Part shown: positions 19,385 through 27,019 of the stretch, piece by piece
Layout of the letters: each line of letters opens with the position of its first letter
Numbering within the stretch: the stretch's first letter is position 1
Assembly: GCA_031277345.1 (NCBI GenBank)
Contig: JAITMO010000107.1
Coordinates: forward strand, 1 to 34,860
DNA length: 34,860 nucleotides
DNA from: Candidatus Bathycorpusculum soli
GTDB taxonomy: Archaea > Thermoproteota > Bathyarchaeia > Bathyarchaeales > Bathycorpusculaceae
Reading direction: 5' to 3'
Notes under the pieces: generated by a model
The model's input: the letters and a program-made list of their open reading frames with translations, nothing else
The model's database searches: none
Told to the model about the DNA's origin: nothing
Translations under genes and position numbers: made by a program

Positions 19385-20078
19385 AGCAGATTTAATTCAG
19401 GAAGCAAAAAAAAATGCATCTCTTGAAGCAGTTAAACACGTTAAGGATAATTTTGTTGTAGGCTTAGGAAGCGGAACTACAGTTGCTTTTGCTATAGAGG
19501 CATTAGGCAAACGAGTAAAAGAGGAAGAACTAAAAATTGTAGGCATCCCATCGTCGTATCAGGCTTTTCAACTTGCAATTCAACACGACATTGAGGTAAC
19601 AACACTTGACGAGCATCCGGTTATTGATTTAACTATTGATGGTGCAGATCAAGTTACACCAGAATTGTATCTCATCAAAGGCATGGGCGCAGCTTTACTA
19701 AGAGAGAAAATTGTAGCAGCCGCAAGTAAATTTAATGTCATAATTGTCGATGAGAGTAAACGTGTTAAAGTTTTAGGAGAAAATGGTCAAGTTGTTCCAA
19801 TTGAAGTTTTGCCATTTGCTCTTGCTTTTGTCAAAAACAGAATTACTGTTTTAGGAGGAGAGGTAAATGTTCGTGAAGGAAAAGGCAAACTAGGACCGAT
19901 TGTTACAGATAATGGAAATTTTATAATTGATGCAAATTTTGGGTTAGTTTCGAATCCTCAAGATTTAGCAGTTAAAGTGAAAAATATTCCAGGTGTTGTT
20001 GAAACAGGATTTTTTGTAGGTTTAACTGATTTAGTCTACATTGCCACAGAAAATAAAGTAGAAAAATTGCAAAAATAG
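19374..20078 (+). CDS. rpiA: Ribose-5-phosphate isomerase A
   Basis: VGLGSGTTVAFAIEALG, DLTIDGADQV, KGMGAALLREKIVAAAS; TTG start overlapping the upstream gene. Confidence 0.95.
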   Translation: MKDRADLIQEAKKNASLEAVKHVKDNFVVGLGSGTTVAFAIEALGKRVKEEELKIVGIPSSYQAFQLAIQHDIEVTTLDEHPVIDLTIDGADQVTPELYLIKGMGAALLREKIVAAASKFNVIIVDESKRVKVLGENGQVVPIEVLPFALAFVKNRITVLGGEVNVREGKGKLGPIVTDNGNFIIDANFGLVSNPQDLAVKVKNIPGVVETGFFVGLTDLVYIATENKVEKLQK

Positions 20079-20164
20079 TTACAAGATTTTTCATTTAGAG
20101 CTTAAAGTTTAAATGACTGATTATAGACTAACATGCATCCATAGGCAAACATTAGACACGTGTT

Positions 20165-20272
20165 GCCGGGGTAGCCTAGCCTGGCTAGGGCGCCAGACTC
20201 ATAATCTGGAGACAAAAGGGGCTAAACGCTCTTTGCCAGAAGTCGCGGGCTCGAATCCCGTCCCCGGCACCA
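20165..20272 (+). tRNA. tRNA-Met (CAT), elongator type, with 30-nt intron (20212-20241) in the variable loop
   Basis: GCCGGGG/CCCCGGC acceptor, CCAGA-CTCATAA-TCTGG anticodon arm, GCGGG-CTCGAAT-CCCGT T arm, encoded CCA. Removing 20212-20241 leaves the variable loop AGGTC. Confidence 0.93.
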
Positions 20273-20353
20273 TATATTTATCTACCAATTTTAATAGAAG
20301 CATTCGCTACGTTATTGTGGCTATTAGGCATTAGAAAAGCATAAGGGGTTGAT

Positions 20354-21979
20354 TTGGTGTCAAAGGAAAAAAGAAGGGGTAAGATAGTTAAAGTGACGTT
20401 GCATGTAATTTTAAGTCAAATGGCAAAGAGCTTGCCAGAGAAAATCGCGCTTAGATATGGTAAACAAAAAGTTTCTTATTGGGAGTTAGATGAAAAGTCT
20501 AATAGTTTTGCAGGTGTGCTATCGGATTTGGGAGTTAAGAAGGGTGATTGTGTGGCGCTTTTTTTACATAATAGCATTCAGTTTGTGGTTGCTTTTTTTG
20601 GAGCGCTTAAGGTTGGGGCGGTGGTTACTGCTGTTAATCCTTTACATGTAGAGGGAGAGGTTGAGAGACAGCTTTGTGATTCAAAGGCGCAGACGATTAT
20701 TGTTTTGGAATCTTTGTGGCTAATTGTTGAAAATATTATAGATAAAACGTTGTTAAAAAATGTCGTTATAGTTACGGATTTGGGTAATGCAGTGATTTGT
20801 TCAAAAGTTACAGATTTTAGGGTAAAGTTGAATGTGTTGGATTTTGAAAGTTTAATAAGAGAAAGGGATGTTGTTAGGATAGGTGTGTTGGTTGATTCTG
20901 ATGACGTTGCAGTGATTCAGTATACGGGAGGCACTACAGGGGTTCCGAAGGGTGTTTTGTTGTCGCATACAAATATTGTTTCAAACGCGTTATCGTTTGC
21001 TTCCCATTTAAAATGTGGATCAAATGATGTTTTTTTGTCGGTGTTACCGTTTTTTCATATTTATGGTTTGACCGCTTGCATGATTATGCCTATTAGTATA
21101 GGTGCTGAAATGGTGATATCGTCCAAATTTAGTTCCGTAAAAAGCTTGCAAGATATTGAAGAGTTTGGAGTAGCGGTTTTTTGTGGTACGCCTGTTATGT
21201 ATGGAGCGTTACTTGCAAAGTTAGAGGAGAAAACGGAAAAGTATAATTTAAAATCATTACGTGTATGTATTTCAGGATCGTCTTCATTACCGTCTACTGT
21301 TCAGAAGCGTTTTATGCAACTTACGGGCTGTCTTTTAGTAGAAGGATACGGATTAACAGAGGCTTCACCAGTTACTCATTGTAATCCCATCAACACATCA
21401 ATAGATAGTGTAAAAATTGGTTCAATAGGCAAACCATTGTTAGATACAAAAGCGTGTATTGTTGATTTAAAAACAGGACAAACTATACTACCCATAGGAG
21501 AAAAAGGAGAGTTAGCAGTTAAAGGACCGCAAATAATGAGAGGTTACTGGCAAAAACCAGATGAAACTGCTCAGGTTTTTCGCAACACTTGGCTACTAAC
21601 AGGCGATATTGCATACAAAGACAAAGAAGACTATTTTTACATAGTAGACCGCAAAAAAGATTTAATAAAACACAAAGACTACAGCATCTACCCCAAAGAA
21701 CTTGAAGAAATACTACAACAACACCCCTCAATAGAACTATGTACAGTAATAGGCAAACAAAAAACCCCTATTGACGAAATACCTAAAGCATTTATAATAC
21801 TTAAAAAAGGGAAAGAAAACACAAAAAAAGAAGAAATAATCAACTTTGTCAACAACAAAATAGCACCATACAAAGCATTAAAAGAAATAGAATACTGCAA
21901 AAAACTACCAACCAACACAACAACAGGCAAAATAATAAAACAAACCCTAAAACAAAAAGAAAATAATATTTCAATCTAA
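20354..21979 (+). CDS. AMP-dependent synthetase/ligase (long-chain fatty acyl-CoA ligase-like)
   Basis: Motifs YTGGTTGVPKGVLLSHTN, GYGLTEASPVTH, WLLTGDIAYKDKEDYFYIVDRKKDLIK, NTTTGKIIKQTL. Confidence 0.92.
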   Translation: MVSKEKRRGKIVKVTLHVILSQMAKSLPEKIALRYGKQKVSYWELDEKSNSFAGVLSDLGVKKGDCVALFLHNSIQFVVAFFGALKVGAVVTAVNPLHVEGEVERQLCDSKAQTIIVLESLWLIVENIIDKTLLKNVVIVTDLGNAVICSKVTDFRVKLNVLDFESLIRERDVVRIGVLVDSDDVAVIQYTGGTTGVPKGVLLSHTNIVSNALSFASHLKCGSNDVFLSVLPFFHIYGLTACMIMPISIGAEMVISSKFSSVKSLQDIEEFGVAVFCGTPVMYGALLAKLEEKTEKYNLKSLRVCISGSSSLPSTVQKRFMQLTGCLLVEGYGLTEASPVTHCNPINTSIDSVKIGSIGKPLLDTKACIVDLKTGQTILPIGEKGELAVKGPQIMRGYWQKPDETAQVFRNTWLLTGDIAYKDKEDYFYIVDRKKDLIKHKDYSIYPKELEEILQQHPSIELCTVIGKQKTPIDEIPKAFIILKKGKENTKKEEIINFVNNKIAPYKALKEIEYCKKLPTNTTTGKIIKQTLKQKENNISI

Positions 21980-21994
21980 TGGTGGAGAAAGCAG

Positions 21995-22709
21995 ATGCAA
22001 AGACAATTAACAAAAATTTTTGTATCTTTATTTGTTGCATTGATCGCAACATCATCCGTAGCAATTTTACCTACAAATGCAACAGACAAAACCACTAATC
22101 AAGATGTAGTAATGAATTTCATGAAAAACATATTGCCCATAGATTTATCACAATACACAATCAACATAATAAGTGGTGATGTATTACAAGGGTTCCCACT
22201 TGGCGATAACAACAGGCAAATACATGACATACTATATGGGCTGATTTCAGAAAATAGTGAAGTACACATCAGTTTTTCTTTTGAAAAAGGTATAATGACA
22301 TCATGCTTAATTAGTGAATTGAAGGGGCAAAAGTACCCTCAGCATCCGGTGTATGCTAACACGCTTGATGCAGGGTGGCTTTTCTTGAAAAATACCAAAC
22401 CTATACTAAAATTGACTCAAGCAACCTAATAGCCATGTTAGATAATGTTGACATAAAAAAAGACATCACCACAATAACTGCTGAAAACATTAAACTTGTT
22501 GTAGAAAATTACGCTGTTGGCGAACAATCTTATACATTATATACGTGGACATATGTGTTTAAGGGTGTAGATTATGATAGCTTAGCTGTTAGATTTAACA
22601 AGTTTGGTCAATTGTGTTCAGTTGAAGATTCTCGATTGCTTTTCACGATAAATGATACTTCAATAAATATTTCCTTAGAGCAAGCAGTTGATATAGCTAT
22701 AGAAAATTT
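21995..22709 (+). pseudogene. Secreted/exported protein gene, frameshifted and cut at the 3' end by an IS1-family element
   Basis: Signal peptide (MQRQLTKIFVSLFVALIATSSVAILP). Frame continues as FLEKYQTYTKIDSSNLIAMLDNVDIKKD.. in another frame (ORF 22375-22743) after a shift near 22380-22430. The second ORF runs into the IS terminal repeat. Confidence 0.65.
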
Positions 22710-22731
22710 GGTAGTGTTCGATATTAGTTTA
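22710..22731 (+). repeat. Left terminal inverted repeat of the IS1-family element
   Basis: GGTAGTGTTCGATATTAGTTTA; 21/22 identity to the reverse complement of 23259-23280. Confidence 0.9.
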
Positions 22732-22802
22732 GGGATGCGTTGACATTTGGTGTGGTGGTGCGGGTTGGTGGTGAAGTGTGTATGGTGTTATTGTCGGTAT
22801 AG

Positions 22803-23203
22803 TGTTCGTGTTGTGGAAGTGTGAAAGTTGTGAAATTTGGTAGGTAGCCTAATGGGGTGCAACGGTATGCTTGTCGCAATGAAAAATGTTCATGATAATG
22901 GGCATCAGTGTCTGGTTTTGGTATGCCATAGATATTACTGTTCTGGCGAGGTTTTGGCTTATACACATTTGGAACTCGAGAACACTGTTTTGGAGGAGTT
23001 GCTTTTGTTGCTTGCACCCTTTTAGTATTTTTAAGGTTTATGTTGATGGTAATTATGTGTATGAAAAAATGCTTGGAGTTGATAAAGTCAAAATTGTCAA
23101 GAGAAATACGCAAAAAATTGAGCGTAAGCATCTTTCGTTGCGTACTTGGGTAAAACGCTTGGCAAGAAAAACTATGTTTTTCAAAGTCTCTTCAAATACA
23201 TAA
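22803..23203 (+). pseudogene. IS1-family transposase remnant
   Basis: CSCCGSVKVVKFGR*PNGVQRYACRNEKCS (22803-22892), then SVWFWYAID, GEVLAYTHLELENTVLEELLLLLAPF and VYVDGNYVYEKMLGVDKVKIVKRNTQKIERKHLSLRTWVKRLARKTMFF across shifted frames. Confidence 0.85.
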
Positions 23204-23258
23204 AACAATTATTGGTCTATGTATCAATGTGAAAATTTTTAAACGACCACTAACAGCA

Positions 23259-23280
23259 TAAACTAATATCGAGCACTACC
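23259..23280 (-). repeat. Right terminal inverted repeat of the IS1-family element
   Basis: TAAACTAATATCGAGCACTACC. Confidence 0.9.
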
Positions 23281-23520
23281 CAAAAAGTGAATACTCTTCA
23301 TATGGCAGTTTTGCACCTTAAAGTTAACACACAAAAGAGAGTAATACCTGACAGTTAAAAACACAAAAGTGGAAAATACAAACTTTATACAATTAAGCCA
23401 GAACATTAAACAGAATGATGAAAAAATGGCGCTGTCAAATCTTATCGAGTAGTTTTAAAAATCAGCGACCTACAACAAACCACTCTCTAATAGTCCTAAT
23501 ACTTCTTTCTCTTTTTTAGT

Positions 23521-23700
23521 TTATTCGTCTACTCCGTATCCGTATTCGATTTTTGTGTTAATTTCTTTGTGTTCTTTGACATGTTGAGCAGGGTTGTTGC
23601 CAAATTGTTTGATATGTGATTCTAGGTCTGTTTGGGTAAAAAAGATGCATGCGCAGTAGGGGCATTTGAGGTATTTGTCTTTGCCGGTTGGAATTGTCAT
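23521..23700 (-). CDS. Small (59 aa) C2H2-like zinc-finger protein
   Basis: Absent from the supplied ORF track: MTIPTGKDKYLKCPYCACIFFTQTDLESHIKQFGNNPAQHVKEHKEINTKIEYGYGVDE*. CxxC plus His residues spaced like a zinc finger. Confidence 0.7.
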   Translation of the reverse strand: MTIPTGKDKYLKCPYCACIFFTQTDLESHIKQFGNNPAQHVKEHKEINTKIEYGYGVDE

Positions 23701-23802
23701 ATCAGGTTAATTTGGTTTCGTGTTATTAAATTTTTTATGTAGAATTGTAAAATGCTAGGTTGGTAAAGTTTTAGGTTTTGGTTGTTGTTTGTGTGTTAGG
23801 GG

Positions 23803-26800
23803 TTATTGGAGGGTTATGTGTATTTTTTTGTTGTCAAGTTCTGTCTCGTGCCATGTTGTGTTTTGGAGTGTGTTTGTGTTGTTGTGTAGTTGGATTTTTT
23901 TTGTGCGTATGAGGTTTACCATTTCTGTTATGTGTGGTGTTAGTAGTTGTGTGGTTTCGGGGTCGAGTTCGGCTATGTGTGCGGTTTCGAGTATGTCTGT
24001 TGGGGTAAATCCGAGTTCTTTTCGCAGAGCTTGTATGCGACGTGCTAGATCGCGCATTATGCCTTCGCCTATTAGGGTGTCGTCTCGTTGTTTGCTTATG
24101 GTTACGGTTATGTCGTTTTCTTGTATAGTTACCCATTTTTCTTTATCGTCTATTTGGGTTGTTGTGGAAGTGGCTGTTGTTGTGTATTGTATTGTTTTGA
24201 TGTTTGTGAGGTCGAGTAGTAGGGTTTCTAGTTGTTGTAGATGGTTTATTGTTTTTTGTGGGGCAGTTATTATGGCGGTGTTTAGTGGCCATCGGCGTTT
24301 GAGTTTGCCTTGTTGGCGTGCAACATATGTTATAGAGGCTGTTTTTAGTAATGTTTCGAATGCTTCTTCTATTATTGGATTTTGGTGTGTTTGATTTGGG
24401 GTTGGCCATTTTTCCAGGTTTATGGTTTCGGGTAGGTGAGGTTCGAGTTGGCGGTAGATTTTTTGGTATAGCATTTCACTTAGATGTGGGGTTATGGGGT
24501 TGAAGAGTAAGGTGATTGTTTTTAGTGTGTGATGTAGTAAGTTGTATATTGTGTGTCGGCGTTGGGTTGTTTGGGGGTCGTCTGTCCAGAGTTCTTTGCG
24601 GATCATAGGTACGTATAGGTGGCTCAGGGTTTCTATTACAAAGTCGTCTAGTTTTGCAAGTGCGGTGTTGAATTCGCATTTTTCAAGGTTTTCGGTGTAT
24701 TGTTGTATTGTTTGTTGTAGTTTGGAGAGCACCCATTTGTCTACGGGTTGTAGTAAGGTTATTGTTGTAAGGTTTGTTTTATTGTTGTTTAGGTTGTTGT
24801 GTGTTTGGGGGCTGTATTTGTCGTATTGTGCGTTTTGTAGGAAGAATCGGCTTAGGTGATAGAGAGTGGAGAGGACTTGGTAGCTTCTGCGGTTGAGTTC
24901 TTGGGGATCAAAGTTCATAGAGTCTATGGGGTTGCATTTTCGTGTCATGTAGTATCTAAAGAGGTCAGCACTATTGTTTTCAAGGAGCTGGTTTGTTTCT
25001 ATAGAATTTCCTATGCTTTTGCTCATTTTTCGGCCTTTTGCGTCTTGGGTTAGGCCTTGAAAGAGAAATACTTTGAAGGGTGTTTGAGCTTTGCCTGTGC
25101 GTATGACATGTTCTAGAAGAAGCGAGTTTGCCCATCCTCGAGTTTGGTCTATGCCCTCTGTTAGAAAATCTGCAGGTACAAATTTTTCTATTTCCTCATC
25201 GGTAAATCGAGCATAGGGAGATGCTCCGCTGTTGTGCCAAGTGTCTAAGACAAAGTCTTCACGCTTCATAACGCCGTTGCATTTGCCACATTTTAGTGTA
25301 ACGCGATCAACCCAGGGTTTATGAAGCTCAAAATCTGATGGGATGGTTTCTTGGGCGAGTTCTACTAATTCTTTTTTGCTTGCAACTAAATGCTTGTTGC
25401 CACAGGCTTTACATGTCCACATAGGTAAGGGTGTACCCCATATGCGTTCTCGGCTAATGCACCAAGATTTGCCTTCACTTAGAAAACTTGCAAACCGATT
25501 TTTTGGTTCATCATAGAAAAAGTTGACTGTTTTGAAGGCTTCTAAAACTTTATCTTTAATTTTATCAGTACGTAAAAAGTATTCTTTACGGGCAAGCCAA
25601 ATAATTTTATGACGACTACGCCAGCAATGGGGATATTCATGTTTAGTTTTTTTTAGAGCTACTACAGCATTTCGATTACGCAACTCTTCTATAACAATAG
25701 CATCAGCAGCCCGTGCAAACACACCCGCAAATACATCACCAGCGTCTTTGGTAAATTTAACGTCATCATCAAACGGCGCATATATAGGCATATCTCGACG
25801 TTTTGCAGCCCAAAAATCATCCTCCCCATTACCCGGAGAAAGATGCACAATACCTGTAGCCGTATCTACATTAACAAAATCTTCACCTATAACCTTATGC
25901 ACCAAAGGATGTAATGCTTCATTTTCAACCTGTATAGGAATTATATCCTTTAACGGATAATCATAAGCTATGCCTTCAAGACTTTTACCTATAACTGTTT
26001 GAAGAACAGCATAATTAGCAATCTCTAACTCTTCCATAAGAGACTCAACACGTTGCTTAACCATTATCCAAACTTCAGAGCCAACTTGAACTTTAACATA
26101 CTCAGCAGCAGGCTGCACAGCAAGCATAGTGTCAGTAACTACTGTAAAGGGCATAGTAGTCCAAACAAGAAAATACTCATTATCAGAACCTGAAACTTTA
26201 AATTTGAAGTAAAAAGAAGGATCCTCTACCTCTCTATAACTGCCCTCATAACCAACCTCAGCACTACTAAGACTTGTTTGGCATCCAGGACAATACGCAA
26301 CAACATAATGACCCTCCTCAAGTAACCCCTGATCCCAAGCCTGCTTAAGAATTTGCCACTCACGCTCAATATACTCATCTGTATAGGTCCAATACGCTTT
26401 CTCTTGATTAATAGCAATACCAAGCAAGCTATCCGCCGAAAGCCACAAAACATGATAACGCATAATTGCCGCCTTACACTCAGCTATAAAACGCTCCATA
26501 CCAACCCGCTCGAGCATCTCACGCTTATTACGAACCCCCAAAAGCTTTTCCACCTCCAACTCCACAGGCAACCCCTGACAATCCCAACCCGCCCAAAAAG
26601 GCATATAATAACCCTCCATAGTCTTCCACCTATACCTAATATCCTTTATAATACGCCCACGAGCATGCCCAATATGTGGAATACCATTAAGCGTAGGCGG
26701 GCCCTCAACATAACCTAAATTACCCTTAATATTAGGAGAATCACATAAAGCCTCAAGTTTTTCACGAATACAATTCTTAATCCAAAACTCACGAATCTGC

Positions 26801-26877
26801 TTTTCCAACTCAAGAGGAACATAATTAGCAGGTAAACCTTGACTACTAACATCAGATTGCTCAGGTAAAGACGTCAC
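23803..26877 (-). CDS. ileS: Isoleucine--tRNA ligase
   Basis: Class I aaRS: GYVEGPPTLNGIPHIGHARGRIIKD (HIGH), GRKMSKSIGNSI (KMSKS), WVDRVTLKCGKCNG, 1024 aa. Confidence 0.97.
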   Translation of the reverse strand: MTSLPEQSDVSSQGLPANYVPLELEKQIREFWIKNCIREKLEALCDSPNIKGNLGYVEGPPTLNGIPHIGHARGRIIKDIRYRWKTMEGYYMPFWAGWDCQGLPVELEVEKLLGVRNKREMLERVGMERFIAECKAAIMRYHVLWLSADSLLGIAINQEKAYWTYTDEYIEREWQILKQAWDQGLLEEGHYVVAYCPGCQTSLSSAEVGYEGSYREVEDPSFYFKFKVSGSDNEYFLVWTTMPFTVVTDTMLAVQPAAEYVKVQVGSEVWIMVKQRVESLMEELEIANYAVLQTVIGKSLEGIAYDYPLKDIIPIQVENEALHPLVHKVIGEDFVNVDTATGIVHLSPGNGEDDFWAAKRRDMPIYAPFDDDVKFTKDAGDVFAGVFARAADAIVIEELRNRNAVVALKKTKHEYPHCWRSRHKIIWLARKEYFLRTDKIKDKVLEAFKTVNFFYDEPKNRFASFLSEGKSWCISRERIWGTPLPMWTCKACGNKHLVASKKELVELAQETIPSDFELHKPWVDRVTLKCGKCNGVMKREDFVLDTWHNSGASPYARFTDEEIEKFVPADFLTEGIDQTRGWANSLLLEHVIRTGKAQTPFKVFLFQGLTQDAKGRKMSKSIGNSIETNQLLENNSADLFRYYMTRKCNPIDSMNFDPQELNRRSYQVLSTLYHLSRFFLQNAQYDKYSPQTHNNLNNNKTNLTTITLLQPVDKWVLSKLQQTIQQYTENLEKCEFNTALAKLDDFVIETLSHLYVPMIRKELWTDDPQTTQRRHTIYNLLHHTLKTITLLFNPITPHLSEMLYQKIYRQLEPHLPETINLEKWPTPNQTHQNPIIEEAFETLLKTASITYVARQQGKLKRRWPLNTAIITAPQKTINHLQQLETLLLDLTNIKTIQYTTTATSTTTQIDDKEKWVTIQENDITVTISKQRDDTLIGEGIMRDLARRIQALRKELGFTPTDILETAHIAELDPETTQLLTPHITEMVNLIRTKKIQLHNNTNTLQNTTWHETELDNKKIHITLQ

Positions 26878-27019
26878 TTTAATATCCCGTACCGCAAATT
26901 ATACAAAAGACCCTTATTAAGTATAAACCATCAAAAAACATAGAAACATAGATTCCACAAAAAAATAGAACAACATTTTAAACACTACACACCAACTTTA
27001 TACTGTTTAGGCGTAAATC

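Larger units (their letters stand above)
22710..23280 (+). mobile_element. Degenerate IS1-family insertion sequence (internal deletion and frameshifts)
   Basis: 22-bp terminal inverted repeats GGTAGTGTTCGATATTAGTTTA (22710-22731) and TAAACTAATATCGAGCACTACC (23259-23280), one mismatch. InsA-like zinc ribbon and InsB-like C-terminus encoded in broken frames. Confidence 0.85.

Noticed and set aside
18952-19419. 155-aa Ser/Leu-rich minus-strand ORF
   Set aside because: Antisense to the coiled-coil gene and the rpiA start; the sequence is the complement of E/K-rich codons.
20195-20242. Long variable arm (Leu/Ser-type tRNA) as the explanation for the insert
   Set aside because: Anticodon is CAT, and the mature sequence after excision has the AGGTC variable loop of archaeal tRNA-Met; an intron fits better.
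20113-20334. 73-aa ORF
   Set aside because: Overlaps the tRNA-Met gene completely.
22375-22743. ORF 22375-22743 as an independent gene
   Set aside because: Reads as the frameshifted continuation of the upstream signal-peptide protein and ends inside the IS terminal repeat.
22724-23131. 135-aa minus-strand ORF (MLTLNFLRISLDNF..)
   Set aside because: Lies wholly antisense within the IS1-family relic; + strand frames give recognisable transposase fragments.
23789-24859. Long ORFs opposite or overlapping the ileS 3' end (201 aa and 105 aa +; 100, 88 and 67 aa -)
   Set aside because: Shadow ORFs of ileS produced by the strongly G+T-skewed + strand; compositions are low-complexity.
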